DNA from: Desulfobacteraceae bacterium Eth-SRB2
Lineage (GTDB): Bacteria > Desulfobacterota > Desulfobacteria > Desulfobacterales > UBA11574
Reading direction: 5' to 3'
Assembly (NCBI GenBank): GCA_004193595.1
Contig: RPGQ01000036.1
Span: 34,915 to 98,914 of the forward strand
Length of the DNA: 64,000 nucleotides
Of this stretch, positions 37,595-47,109 are shown in pieces; within the stretch, counting starts at the first letter, position 1, and each line of letters starts with the position of its first letter. The notes under the pieces are model-generated. The model had not been told where the DNA came from. It was given only the letters and a program-made list of their open reading frames with translations, and ran no database searches. The position numbers were made by a program, and so were the translations under genes.

Positions 37595-40246
37595 TTACAG
37601 CAGTTCATGCAGTTTCTGCAGCACATCATCATATTCGTCGCCACGGAAACAAAACTGCAACTCACTAAACCGTTCCCTGAGATCCTTGACCTTATCAACG
37701 ACATCGCTATTGTTCTTCACCACGTCATGGATCAACACAGCCAAGTCATGAAAATCCCCTTCTTGCATGCCGAATCGAGTCATCTCGGATACACCCGTTC
37801 GCAGAGCGCCGGAGGCGGTAAACCCTTCTTCATCGGTATTGGCCTGGAAATTACAAATAATGCTGTTGGCTTCCAGCCGACTGGCGATTTCCGGACCACG
37901 GCTGTAGCCCACATCTATCAAAACCTGGTGGGTTTCGGTAAAATCGATACTCGGATCACCGATCACATCCAATCCACAGTCTTTCAACCCCCGAGCGAAT
38001 GCCTTGGCATTGGCGACAACTCCGGACTGATATTCGTCCTTGAAATGATTCATTTCGTAAGCGGCCATAAGCAACCCCAGCAATGTGCCGGGATGGTGGC
38101 TGGAAACCGACCCGGGGAAGGCTCGCCGCAACAAAGCCTCCCAAAGCTCATAGCGCTCTTCGTCTTCCTGAAAGCGGCTGCCCACAACCCCTCGCTGTGT
38201 TCCAAAGTAAGTCTTGTGCGTCGATCCGGTAACAATATCGGCTCCTTCGGCAAACGGCTCCTGAAAATGAGGACCGATGAGTCCCAGCACGTGGGCCATA
38301 TCGTACATCACCACCGCGTCTATTCCCTGGGAGTCAAGGAACTGACGAATCTCAGCCACCGGCTCCTTGTGAATAACCATGCTTTTGCCAAAAATGATCA
38401 ACTCCGGCCGGTATTCATCAATCAATTTCAACGTGGTCGGAACATCGATCTTATGACGGTTATGGGGAAGCACAGGAAAATTAACCACTGCCGGGCGTTC
38501 TGTACGAGGATCCCGGGCAACGTAGTCTTTTAGCGCGCCCATGGGCTGGGCACTGAGATGTCCGCCCTTGCCGATATGGTTATTCATCACCCGGCGCATC
38601 CGGCGCGGCTCGATCTTACGATCCGCACGATTGATATAATCAACCATGGCGCTGAAAACCGCGGTATTGGCCATTTGACCACTGACAAGACGCGTCTCTA
38701 CGTTATCACACCCCATGAATTTTCGCATTTCCCTATCCAGCATTTGTTCGACTTCGGCGATAAATTCGGTGCCCTGATAATAAAATATATCGGCGTCGTA
38801 GAATGCCTTCACCTTCTTGTGTTCGGCGTATCGGAAGGCAGGGTCCATCACTGACAACAGCCGGGCCATGGGTGAAATCGTCATCTCTGAAGGGATAAGG
38901 TTGATGCATTCTCGTTGTCGCCATCGAGTGTTCTCCACGCTCTTTTCAAGCAGTCTGAGAACCTTGGCCGGCGCTTCGCCTGTGGGAAGTCCCTCAACCG
39001 GCAGTTGTTGATCGAAGACGATGGGACGTGAGTAAGGCGGGGCCTCGGAACGCAGATGAAACGGCACCACAACAGCATCAACCAACTTGCCGCGAATTTC
39101 AATTGTGACCTTCTCGTCCTCGACAATATCACTGTCGATGTATCCCAGGCAGATGGACCGCAACTGATGCTCGTCGATCTGCGAGGACTCAAGTCCTTCC
39201 CCCTCAACGGACCACATGGGAATCATTGTGCCGCTCGTGACATAGCCGACAAACTTGTCGCCCTTAAAAACCTTGGCCCCTTCACGAGCCACGCCTCGAC
39301 CCGCCACGGCAATGGGCTTGATCACACGGGACAAATTCCGGATTAGGGAATAGTCACGGAATACGATTTTCTTAAAGGCCTCATATTGTTTGGACAGCGC
39401 TGCACGGCCCAAAAATTGACCTTTCAGCGGCGAAAAACTTACAGCGAACTTTGCCAGGGGACAGGCAAATATAGGAATTTCCTTACTTTCGGGGTCTTGG
39501 CCCAGCTCATGGCCATAAAGCGGAAGGTTTGCTTCCAGCCGGAGTGTGTCCCTTGCGCCAAGACCGATGGGTGTTGCTCCTTTTTTCACCATATGGTCCC
39601 ACAGCATGGGACCGTCCTCTGTATCGGTAAAGAGCTCAAAACAGACCGGTTCACCCGTATAACCGGTGCGGGCAACCTTGACCGTGACACCGGAAATCGT
39701 CACAATGCTCACGGCGTTTCGCGTGGGCTCCGGGAGCAGACCGGACTGGATAATTTCTTCGAGAATCTCTCGCGACTTGGGCCCTTGCAGCGACAGCATG
39801 GCAATCTCTTTGGTGCGATCGGTCAGTTCTACATTATCGAAATCGTTCAAAAGCGCCTGCAAGTGATTCCAGTCCTTTTCCCGGTTAACGCCATTGACCA
39901 CCAGCAGATACTCGTCCTCGATAAAGCGATAGAGATACGCATCATCCACAGCCCCGCCGGTGTTATTGGAAATAAAGGTATACTGAGCACCCATCTCTCT
40001 GATATCCAGTGCTTCAGCGTTGTTGCTCAAGACGTGTTGCAGAAACTTCAACGCCCCGGAACCTCGAATAATGAATCGGCCCATGTGGGAAACGTCAAAC
40101 AGTCCTGCATGCTTGCGGGTGGCCAGGTGTTCCTTAACGATGCCGGTGGAGTAAAACATGGGCATCTCCCAGCCAATAAATTCCACCATTTTAGCACCCA
40201 AATCCACGTGCCGGTCGTAGAATACGGTTTTTAAAAGGTCGCTCAT
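37595..40246 (-). CDS. Fused aminomethyltransferase (GcvT) - serine hydroxymethyltransferase-like (GlyA) protein
   Basis: 883 residues from ATG 40246 (MSDLLKTVFYDRHVDLGAKM; AAAGGAGAGG upstream). Residues about 1-405 are GcvT, T protein of glycine cleavage: GLFDVSHMGRFIIRG, LARDTLRLEANLPLYGHEL-type core and the C-terminal barrel. Residues about 430-883 are a PLP fold-type I SHMT: NLIPSEMTISP, YYQGTEF, GGHLSAQPMG, YDMAHVLGL, and the PLP lysine in TGSTHKTYFGTQRG. The two halves would make methylene-THF from glycine and use it to turn another glycine into serine. The reading frame is continuous through the linker. Divergent from gcvH-gcvP. Substitutions near the SHMT active site (SEM for SEN; GALRTGVS) leave some doubt about its substrate. 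Confidence 0.93.
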   Translation of the reverse strand: MSDLLKTVFYDRHVDLGAKMVEFIGWEMPMFYSTGIVKEHLATRKHAGLFDVSHMGRFIIRGSGALKFLQHVLSNNAEALDIREMGAQYTFISNNTGGAVDDAYLYRFIEDEYLLVVNGVNREKDWNHLQALLNDFDNVELTDRTKEIAMLSLQGPKSREILEEIIQSGLLPEPTRNAVSIVTISGVTVKVARTGYTGEPVCFELFTDTEDGPMLWDHMVKKGATPIGLGARDTLRLEANLPLYGHELGQDPESKEIPIFACPLAKFAVSFSPLKGQFLGRAALSKQYEAFKKIVFRDYSLIRNLSRVIKPIAVAGRGVAREGAKVFKGDKFVGYVTSGTMIPMWSVEGEGLESSQIDEHQLRSICLGYIDSDIVEDEKVTIEIRGKLVDAVVVPFHLRSEAPPYSRPIVFDQQLPVEGLPTGEAPAKVLRLLEKSVENTRWRQRECINLIPSEMTISPMARLLSVMDPAFRYAEHKKVKAFYDADIFYYQGTEFIAEVEQMLDREMRKFMGCDNVETRLVSGQMANTAVFSAMVDYINRADRKIEPRRMRRVMNNHIGKGGHLSAQPMGALKDYVARDPRTERPAVVNFPVLPHNRHKIDVPTTLKLIDEYRPELIIFGKSMVIHKEPVAEIRQFLDSQGIDAVVMYDMAHVLGLIGPHFQEPFAEGADIVTGSTHKTYFGTQRGVVGSRFQEDEERYELWEALLRRAFPGSVSSHHPGTLLGLLMAAYEMNHFKDEYQSGVVANAKAFARGLKDCGLDVIGDPSIDFTETHQVLIDVGYSRGPEIASRLEANSIICNFQANTDEEGFTASGALRTGVSEMTRFGMQEGDFHDLAVLIHDVVKNNSDVVDKVKDLRERFSELQFCFRGDEYDDVLQKLHELL

Positions 40247-40381
40247 CAATCCTCTCCTTTCATTACAAAAAAGAACCCCGAAGTATAAACAGATCAAAAC
40301 CGCCGTAACAGGAGGTATCACCACAAAGTTTTGTCTAATATCAGGGTTAAACCGTTTCGTCAACTAAAGGCTGACTCTTGC

Positions 40382-40654
40382 AGAGTAAACGCATTTGAAT
40401 CCCAATACGGGGAAAACGCTCCACGACGGCGTATATCTCTTTCCAACCGACTGAAACTTGTGCTTAAGCACCCGTAAGCCCAAGCCGCGCCAAAGTTATT
40501 AAGAAAATTCGTCGCTAAATTATCTCATTGATTTTTTAAGTTATAAATTCATTTGTCTCGGGCTAACGCGTGCTAAAGCCCTTCAAACAGTCAGTCGGTT
40601 TCCAAGAGAAACACGCCGTCGCTACGCTGAACCGAATTCAAATGGGTTTACCCT
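40382..40654 (+). repeat. Family H repeat, copy 1, 273 bp
   Basis: Ends AGAGTAAACGCATTTGAAT and, inverted, AGGGTAAACCCATTTGAAT. Internal arms CGACGGCGTATATCTCTTTC and, inverted, CGACGGCGTGTTTCTCTTGG make it one long imperfect hairpin. Same length as the inverted copy at 47560-47832. It fills the gap 40247-40804 between the divergent gcv units, followed by a short GAACCCTGAACTTTGAACC stretch. No glycine riboswitch was seen there. Confidence 0.88.
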
Positions 40655-40804
40655 GGGACCTTGGAACCCTGAACTTTGAACCTCTGAACTCTGAACCCGG
40701 TTCTGGAAATTATATTCTGGTATTTACATTTATTCGTGTTATGTGATATCGATTTAAATTTCTTGGCAGGCTAAAAATACAGTACAGAAAAAGGAGTGAA
40801 ATTC

Positions 40805-41209
40805 ATGAAAGAACTCAGTGAAATACATTTACCGGATGACGTTCGCTATTCAGAAGATCATGAATGGGCCAGGCTTGAGGAAAACAAAGTCAGAGTAGGC
40901 CTTGATGACTATGCCCAGGATCAGCTCGGAGACATTGTTTTTGTGGAGCTGCCCCAGGTGGACGATACCTTTAAACAGGGAGAAGAATTTGCAACGGTGG
41001 AATCCGTCAAAGCGGTTTGCGAATGCTACCTGCCGGTTAGCGGAAAAATTATTGCGGTAAACACGGCTCTTGAAGAATCGCCTGAACTGGTAAACAATAG
41101 TCCTTATGGCGATGGCTGGTTTGTTGAGGTCAATCCCGGCGATCTATCTGAAATGGAAAATCTCATGACCCATGTGGCCTGTATGGAAAAGCTGAAAGGA
41201 GCAGAGTAA
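40805..41209 (+). CDS. gcvH: Glycine cleavage system H protein
   Basis: 134 residues from ATG 40805, which follows AAAAAGGAGTG. Carries the lipoyl group between P, T and L proteins. The lipoyl-lysine site is plain: EFATVESVKAVCECYLP, and the family end GDGWFVEVNPGD. Lipoate is probably supplied by LipB-LipA encoded 4 kb downstream in the same direction. The stop is followed at once by the gcvPA ATG. Confidence 0.97.
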   Translation: MKELSEIHLPDDVRYSEDHEWARLEENKVRVGLDDYAQDQLGDIVFVELPQVDDTFKQGEEFATVESVKAVCECYLPVSGKIIAVNTALEESPELVNNSPYGDGWFVEVNPGDLSEMENLMTHVACMEKLKGAE

Positions 41210-42541
41210 ATGATTTACCTGCCTCATACCCATGAAGATATTTTTTCAATGCTTCAGGTTTTGGGGGTTGACAACCTTGACGATCTTTTCTCCACAGTGC
41301 CTGAGGATTGCCGTTTCAATGGCCATTTAAATCTGCCGGAGGCCTTGAGTGAATGGGAGTTAAACGATCACATGTCCACGCTTTCCAACACTATGGCAGT
41401 TTCTCCGGAATACAAAGTATTCTTGGGTGCGGGCAGTTATGAACACTTTATTCCTGCCTCGGTATCTTACCTGCTGGGTCGTTCCGAGTTTGTGACATCA
41501 TATACCCCTTACCAGCCGGAAATGAGCCAGGGTACTCTCCAGGCAATTTATGAATATCAGACGCTGGCTGCGCGGCTTCTGGGCATGGAAGTCGCAACCG
41601 CTTCCCATTATGACGGCGCCACGGCCCTGGCCGAAGCACTCCTGATGGCGGTTCGTATCACCAAACGAAAAAAAGTCGCCATTTCAAGCCTGATTCATCC
41701 GTTATATCGTCGCGTGGTTCAAACCTATTTTGAGCCCGCCGGCTATGAGGTTGTGGAACTTCCTTATCTCAATACCGGTGTCACTGATGATAGCGGACTT
41801 GATGATATGGATGATCTTGCGGCCGTTGCCATCCAGTCACCCAACTTTTTCGGATGTATTGAAAATCTCCAGGTCCTTGGGCAAAAGACTCATGATAAAA
41901 AGGCCCTTTTTGTCGCTTCCTTCACCGAAGCCCTTGCGTACGGTCTTTTAAAAAATCCCGGCAGCCAAGGCGCCGACATTGTAGGCGGGGAAGGACAAAG
42001 CCTCGGCATTAACAGTTCCTTCGGCGGACCCGCTCTGGGAATGCTCGCAAGCAGCAAAAAGCACATGCGCAGCTTGCCGGGTCGGCTGGTCGGTAAAACC
42101 AAAGACCTGGATGGAAAAACAGGCTTTGTGCTGACCCTTGCTACCAGGGAACAGCATATCCGTCGGGAAAAAGCAACGTCCAATATTTGCACAAACAACA
42201 GCCTTTGTGCTCTGGCGGCCGCCATGTATATGGCTTCCTTGGGGGGTACGGGCATACGGAAACTTGCCCAGCTCAATCATGACAAAGCCGAATATCTCAA
42301 AAAGGAACTGAAAAAGGCGGGATTTACCATCACCTTTGACAGGCCGACTTTCAATGAATTTGTTGTTGAATTCCCATCAGGCTTTGAAGCCAATCACAAG
42401 CACCTTTTAGAGAAAAAGATTGTCGCGGGTCTTTGTCTGGCCCCATACTATCCTGAACTTGCCAATCATTATCTTTTGTGCGTCACGGAAACCCGGTCAA
42501 AGGACGACATGGATGCCCTGGTCAGAGAGGTTAAATCATGA
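41210..42541 (+). CDS. gcvPA: Glycine dehydrogenase (decarboxylating) subunit 1
   Basis: 443 residues. The N-terminal half of the P protein as a separate subunit, as usual in Firmicutes, Thermotogae and many anaerobes. Motifs: FLGAGSYEHFIPASVSYLL, FVTSYTPYQPEMSQGTLQAI, ATSNICTNNSLCALAAAMYM. It starts directly after the gcvH stop (TAA then ATG) and overlaps gcvPB by four bases (ATGA), so all three are tightly coupled. Confidence 0.97.
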   Translation: MIYLPHTHEDIFSMLQVLGVDNLDDLFSTVPEDCRFNGHLNLPEALSEWELNDHMSTLSNTMAVSPEYKVFLGAGSYEHFIPASVSYLLGRSEFVTSYTPYQPEMSQGTLQAIYEYQTLAARLLGMEVATASHYDGATALAEALLMAVRITKRKKVAISSLIHPLYRRVVQTYFEPAGYEVVELPYLNTGVTDDSGLDDMDDLAAVAIQSPNFFGCIENLQVLGQKTHDKKALFVASFTEALAYGLLKNPGSQGADIVGGEGQSLGINSSFGGPALGMLASSKKHMRSLPGRLVGKTKDLDGKTGFVLTLATREQHIRREKATSNICTNNSLCALAAAMYMASLGGTGIRKLAQLNHDKAEYLKKELKKAGFTITFDRPTFNEFVVEFPSGFEANHKHLLEKKIVAGLCLAPYYPELANHYLLCVTETRSKDDMDALVREVKS

Positions 42542-43995
42542 AAGAATCTTTAGGCACCACCGGTCTGTTGCTTAATGAGCCGCTCCTTTGGGAAAAAGGA
42601 AAAAAGGGAAGATGCGGTTTTTCTCTTCCCCGTCGCGATGTTGAACCCTGCTCCCTTGATGAAGAATTCATGGGTGAAGGTCCTGACTTTCCGGATTTGA
42701 GCGAGCTTGACGTTGTGCGCCATTATACCAGACTGGCCCAGTGGAATTTCGGGGTGGATACCGGCATGTACCCGCTGGGTTCATGCACCATGAAATACAG
42801 TCCCAAGACCAATGAAAAACAGGCAAGCCTTCCGGGATTTACAGGGGCGCATCCCCTCCTTCCTTCGGGTCTGTCCCAAGGGGCGCTCAATATGTTGTTT
42901 GAATTTGAGCAATATCTTAACGAAATCACCGGAATGTACGCGACAACCCTTCAACCTGCGGCAGGAGCACATGGAGAACTCACCGGAATGCTCATTATAC
43001 ACGCCTTTCACAAGAAACAGGGATCGAAGCGTTCAAAGATCATTGTCCCGGATACTGCGCACGGCACAAATCCTGCCAGCATATCCCTGTGTGGCTTTCG
43101 TCCGGTGCCCGTAACCTCCAATGAACAGGGAATCCTTTCTGTGCAGGCCGTCTCCGAAATCATGGACCAGGACACTGCCGGAATCATGGTAACCAATCCT
43201 AACACGCTGGGTCTTTTTGAAGAAAACATCCAAAATATCGCCGAAATCGTCCATGCCAAAGGCGGGTTAGTCTATTGTGACGGTGCAAATATGAATGCGG
43301 TCATGGGTATGGTAAAAATGGGAGACATTGGGATAGACCTGATGCAACTGAATCTGCACAAGACTTTTTCAACACCTCATGGGGGGGGAGGGCCCGGTTC
43401 CGGTCCCGTTAGTGTGGCAAAGCATCTTGAACCCTTTCTTCCTGTCCCGCGCGTGATCGAGGAAAACGGTGCCTATATCCTGGCCCAAGATTATCCGGAC
43501 TCCATAGGCAAAATTTCGGCCTTCCATGGCGCTTTCGGTGTTGTTATAAAAGCCTACAGTTATATTCGCAGAATGGGGCCGGAAAATCTGAAAAAGGCCA
43601 GCCAGCTTGCTGTTTTAAATGCCAATTACATTAAGGAAATGCTAAAAGGGACATTGCATCTTCCCTACGATAGACCGTGCATGCATGAATGTGTTTTTTC
43701 CGATAAACATCAGGCGGCTCAAAAAATAGCAACTCTGGATATGGCCAAGCGACTGATGGATTACGGATTTCATCCGCCCACGACATATTTCCCGTTGGTC
43801 GTGCCCGGTGCCATCATGGTTGAACCCACGGAAACGGAGTCTAAAGAGGATATCGATCAATTTATTGCAGCATTCAAGGCCATTGCGAATGAGGCCGGGG
43901 AAAACCCGGATCTACTGCACCATGCGCCAAAAAGCTGCAAAGTCAAAAGACTGGATGAGGTAACCGCAGCCCGAAAGCCCTGCCTTGCGGGATGA
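42538..43995 (+). CDS. gcvPB: Glycine dehydrogenase (decarboxylating) subunit 2
   Basis: 485 residues. PLP-bearing C-terminal half of the P protein; with GcvPA it decarboxylates glycine and passes the aminomethyl group to lipoyl-GcvH. The PLP lysine is in QLNLHKTFSTPHGGGGPGSG. Also YPLGSCTMKYSPK and PDTAHGTNPASISLCGF. Full length and unbroken. A hairpin that could end transcription lies just past the stop. Confidence 0.97.
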   Translation: MKESLGTTGLLLNEPLLWEKGKKGRCGFSLPRRDVEPCSLDEEFMGEGPDFPDLSELDVVRHYTRLAQWNFGVDTGMYPLGSCTMKYSPKTNEKQASLPGFTGAHPLLPSGLSQGALNMLFEFEQYLNEITGMYATTLQPAAGAHGELTGMLIIHAFHKKQGSKRSKIIVPDTAHGTNPASISLCGFRPVPVTSNEQGILSVQAVSEIMDQDTAGIMVTNPNTLGLFEENIQNIAEIVHAKGGLVYCDGANMNAVMGMVKMGDIGIDLMQLNLHKTFSTPHGGGGPGSGPVSVAKHLEPFLPVPRVIEENGAYILAQDYPDSIGKISAFHGAFGVVIKAYSYIRRMGPENLKKASQLAVLNANYIKEMLKGTLHLPYDRPCMHECVFSDKHQAAQKIATLDMAKRLMDYGFHPPTTYFPLVVPGAIMVEPTETESKEDIDQFIAAFKAIANEAGENPDLLHHAPKSCKVKRLDEVTAARKPCLAG

Positions 43996-44007
43996 ATTGA
44001 AAATCCT

Positions 44008-44034
44008 GGCCCAAAGGACCAGTCTTTTGTTATT
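44008..44034 (+). terminator. Possible intrinsic terminator after gcvPB
   Basis: CTGGCCCAAAGGACCAG folds with a three-base loop and one mismatch and is followed by TCTTTTGTT. Short stem, so perhaps partial, allowing some readthrough to the hydrolase and lip genes. Confidence 0.5.
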
Positions 44035-44075
44035 CTCATAGGGGGATTTGCTTTTTTGAAAGTTCATTGACTTAT

Positions 44076-44262
44076 TGAAATTCCAAATAACAAATCCCAA
44101 TAAACAAACAAATAATAATGACCGAAATTCAAAATCACAAATAAAAAAAAGATCGGTTTGTCTTCGGGCCAGAGGAAATCGGTTTAGAATTTGGAATTTG
44201 AGATTTATTTGTAATTTGGTGCTTGGGATTTATTATTTTGTATACCAAACGTCAAAGCAGAG
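44076..44262. repeat. Family J AT-rich palindromic repeat
   Basis: The left arm ATTCCAAATAACAAATCCCA faces TGGGATTTATTATTTTGTAT at the right; ATTTGGAATTTGAGATTT and AAATTCAAAATCACAAAT face each other too. One long imperfect hairpin. It fills the gap 43996-44315 between gcvPB and the hydrolase gene. Confidence 0.7.
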
Positions 44263-44315
44263 CCAGAGAACTCTGATCTGGCCCAATTGACCAGGTCTTT
44301 CAAGTTAAACCAAAC

Positions 44316-45116
44316 ATGCCATATTTCAAAACAAAAGATGGTTGTTCTATTTACTATGAAACGCAAGCATTTGAATCATCAAAGCCGGTGGTTGTTTTTC
44401 TAAACGGAACCATGCAAAATACCGTATATTGGAGAACACACGGCAGGGCCTTCAAGGACCGGTTCCGGGTGCTGATGTACGATGCCAGAGCCCAGGGAAA
44501 AAGCGATTTGGGGGAAGGGAAATTATCGCTGGAGGGTCATACCGAGGATTTTTCCGCATTACTCAAACATCTAAGGATTGAAAAGGCACATCTTATCGGG
44601 CTCAGCCATGGGGCAAACGTGGCACTTGCCTATGCCGCTCATTCACCGGAATGTGTTGACCGGCTTGTCTTGTGCAGTGTCAGTGCAAGGCAGACCTTTC
44701 GCGCCGGGCTGATTTTGAAGTCATGGCTTAAAATACTAAGGCGTTCTGATCTTGAGACTCTGGCATGGGTTTCGCTTCCCGTTGCTTTCGGGGAAAATTT
44801 TTTAAATCAAAAACAAAAAATCTTGGACAATATTGTAAAAGCCATGGTCAGGCGAAACAGAAAACAAGCACTCATCGCCCATTTTGAGGCAATGACGGGT
44901 TACCCTTCATTGTCCCAAATCGCACAAAATGTTTATCGCCCGGTTTTGGTTGTTTCGGGCTCAGATGATCTGCTCGTAAATGAATCAGACGCCAGGCAAC
45001 TGGCCATGATTTGTGATGGACGGCATGACCACCTCACGGGAATCGGCCATTCTATTCCGGCTGAAGCCCCGGAGGTGTTTAATAAAACGGTATTGCAGTT
45101 TCTGGATAGAATATAA
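44316..45116 (+). CDS. Alpha/beta hydrolase in the gcv-lip cluster
   Basis: 266 residues. Alpha/beta hydrolase fold with nucleophile elbow HLIGLSHGANVALAYAAH (Ser), acid in VVSGSDDLLVNESD (Asp) and His in GIGHSIPAEAPE; oxyanion region VVFLNGTMQNTVYW. Cytoplasmic, no signal peptide. It ends one base before the lipB ATG, so it is part of the same transcript. A role in lipoate or acyl-carrier metabolism is a guess from position; the sequence alone supports only a serine hydrolase. Confidence 0.85.
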   Translation: MPYFKTKDGCSIYYETQAFESSKPVVVFLNGTMQNTVYWRTHGRAFKDRFRVLMYDARAQGKSDLGEGKLSLEGHTEDFSALLKHLRIEKAHLIGLSHGANVALAYAAHSPECVDRLVLCSVSARQTFRAGLILKSWLKILRRSDLETLAWVSLPVAFGENFLNQKQKILDNIVKAMVRRNRKQALIAHFEAMTGYPSLSQIAQNVYRPVLVVSGSDDLLVNESDARQLAMICDGRHDHLTGIGHSIPAEAPEVFNKTVLQFLDRI

Positions 45117-45117
45117 C

Positions 45118-45849
45118 ATGGTAGTTTGTCAAAACCGAATACAAAATGCTCGGGACACGGCCCCAGATCGAAAATGGCTCTGTGTTGAACTTCCTGTTAC
45201 CGAATACAGGAAGGCATGGCATCTGCAAAGTAATCTTGTGGCTGCAAAAAAGCAAAAAACTATCCATAAAAACATCGTGTTAATATTGGAACACCCTCCT
45301 GTTTTCACCCTGGGTCGTCGGGGGGGGTTGAACAACCTGTTGGTGTCCGAAAGTTTTCTTAAAAAAGCTCTCATTCCGGTAATACAAGTGGAACGGGGCG
45401 GAAATATTACGTTTCACGGACCCGGCCAACTGATCATGTATCCCATTATTGATCTGCAAGTTACTCAGCTGGGGGTCGTCAATTATGTTGAAAATCTCGA
45501 AGAGGTTATGATTCGGACGGCTGCAGACTGGGGAATCACGGCGGTAAGGAATCCCATTAACAGAGGCGTGTGGGTCGGCAACAATAAACTGGGAAGCATT
45601 GGAATCGCTATTCGGCGGGGTATTTGTTTCCATGGCATGGCATTAAACGTCAACACCTCACTGGAACCTTTCCAGTGGATAAATCCCTGCGGTCTTCAGG
45701 ACACGGGAATTACATCTATGGAGCATGAACTTTCACGAAAAGTATCCATGAAGCGAGTACGCGAGAGGGTAAAGCACCATCTGAAAGCAATTTTCGGAGT
45801 TTCACTGATGATGACACGCCTTGAAAAATTAAAGATAGACGATTTATAA
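45118..45849 (+). CDS. lipB: Lipoyl(octanoyl) transferase
   Basis: 243 residues from ATG 45118, which follows the hydrolase stop. Moves octanoyl from acyl carrier protein to GcvH and other lipoyl domains. Motifs: ILEHPPVFTLGRRGGLNNLL, the conserved RGGNITFHGPGQLIMYPIID, GVWVGNNKLGSIGIAIRRG, and FHGMALNVNTSLEPFQWINPC, which includes the catalytic Cys (NPCGLQ) and the Lys (NKLGSIG). Confidence 0.97.
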   Translation: MVVCQNRIQNARDTAPDRKWLCVELPVTEYRKAWHLQSNLVAAKKQKTIHKNIVLILEHPPVFTLGRRGGLNNLLVSESFLKKALIPVIQVERGGNITFHGPGQLIMYPIIDLQVTQLGVVNYVENLEEVMIRTAADWGITAVRNPINRGVWVGNNKLGSIGIAIRRGICFHGMALNVNTSLEPFQWINPCGLQDTGITSMEHELSRKVSMKRVRERVKHHLKAIFGVSLMMTRLEKLKIDDL

Positions 45850-45892
45850 CCGTTATCCACGAGTTGTGATTGGAAACTGATAGAAACTATTC

Positions 45893-46022
45893 AGCCACTA
45901 AGGCACAAAGACACAAAGAGATGATAGGTTTAATTTTATCCCCGTTATCTGCCTGCCGGAAGGACAGGAGGAAAATAAAATAATTATTTAATCTTAGTGC
46001 CTTGGTGCCTTTGTAGCAAAAT
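45893..46022. repeat. Family K repeat before lipA
   Basis: CACTAAGGCACAAAGACACA (left) faces TTAGTGCCTTGGTGCCTTTG (right) around a less conserved loop. Other copies at 46952-47025 and within 32465-32720. Confidence 0.75.
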
Positions 46023-46041
46023 ATCCGGGTAGTAACAATTG

Positions 46042-46965
46042 ATGAATCAAAATCAGACACATAAACGGCGCGTAGCAAAACCCCCCTGGCTTAAACGGCG
46101 TCTTCCAACAGGACCCACCTATGAAAAAGTAAGGGCTCTGCTCAATAAAAGCCGGCTTCACACGGTTTGCCAGGAAGCCCGATGCCCCAACCTCTGGGAA
46201 TGCTTTTCCCGACAGACGGCAACCTTCTTGATTATGGGGCCCTGCTGCACGAGGAACTGCCGGTTCTGCAACGTCGCTCACGGTCAACCGTCAGGGCCGC
46301 CCGATTCCGGAGAACCGGTCAGGGTGGCCCAAGCCGTAAAAAACCTGGGATTACGGTATGTGGTCATTACTTCCGTCACCCGGGACGATCTGCCTGACGG
46401 CGGGGCCGGTATTTTTGCAAAAACCATTAAAGAAATCCGCGCGAAAATGCCGAGTACGCTTATGGAAGTTTTGATTCCGGATTTTCAAGGGAATGAAGAT
46501 GCGCTTCAGACGGTTATAGAGGCTCATCCCCATGTATTGAACCATAATCTTGAAACGGTCCCGCGTCTTTACCCCCGGGTTCGACCGGAAGCCGACTATG
46601 AACGCTCCCTTTTACTACTGAAGCGCGTTACAAATTACCAACCTTCCATTCTTACGAAATCAGGTCTTATGCTCGGACTCGGAGAATTTCCCGATGAAGT
46701 CGAAAAGACCCTGCAGGACCTTCTTGATTCGGGATGCAGCCTCCTGACACTTGGCCAATATCTTCAGCCCACAAGGGAACACCTGAAAGTTGAACGCTTT
46801 GTCCCCCCCGAAGAATTTGATGACTGGAAGAAGGCCGCTCTTAAAATGGGGTTTTCCGAAGTTGCCAGCGGGCCGCTGGTGCGCAGTTCTTATCGTGCCA
46901 GAGATCTCTACCAGAACCTAACCCGGACAAGGCTGAACCAAAAATGTTTGCCACAAAAACACTAA
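46042..46965 (+). CDS. lipA: Lipoyl synthase
   Basis: 307 residues from ATG 46042. Radical SAM enzyme that inserts two sulfurs into octanoyl-GcvH. Auxiliary cluster cysteines in TVCQEARCPNLWECFSRQTA and radical SAM cluster CCTRNCRFCNV; also LRYVVITSVTRDDLPDGGA and the C-terminal SYRARDLY with the conserved Ser ligand (RSSYRA). Together with lipB it completes the octanoyl-to-lipoyl route for GcvH. Confidence 0.98.
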   Translation: MNQNQTHKRRVAKPPWLKRRLPTGPTYEKVRALLNKSRLHTVCQEARCPNLWECFSRQTATFLIMGPCCTRNCRFCNVAHGQPSGPPDSGEPVRVAQAVKNLGLRYVVITSVTRDDLPDGGAGIFAKTIKEIRAKMPSTLMEVLIPDFQGNEDALQTVIEAHPHVLNHNLETVPRLYPRVRPEADYERSLLLLKRVTNYQPSILTKSGLMLGLGEFPDEVEKTLQDLLDSGCSLLTLGQYLQPTREHLKVERFVPPEEFDDWKKAALKMGFSEVASGPLVRSSYRARDLYQNLTRTRLNQKCLPQKH

Positions 46966-47025
46966 GGCACTACGAATATATTTATTATTCTTTCTTCGTG
47001 CCTTGGTGACTTAGTGGCAGAATTG
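46952..47025. repeat. Family K repeat after lipA
   Basis: GCCACAAAAACACTAAGGCA faces TGCCTTGGTGACTTAGTGGC across a short AT-rich loop. The left arm overlaps the last codons of lipA (CLPQKH), so the repeat has probably supplied the end of that gene. Possible transcription end. Confidence 0.72.
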
Positions 47026-47109
47026 AAAAAAGGAGCCAGCTAAGGGTGATTGATATTTGAGATTTAAAAAAATCTGTAAACGTTTACTTATAAAGGACGC
47101 CAAAATATC

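Noticed and set aside
40247..40804. Glycine riboswitch between the divergent gcv genes
   Set aside because: The gap is occupied by a family H repeat and short GAACC words. The conserved glycine-riboswitch core elements were not found on either strand.
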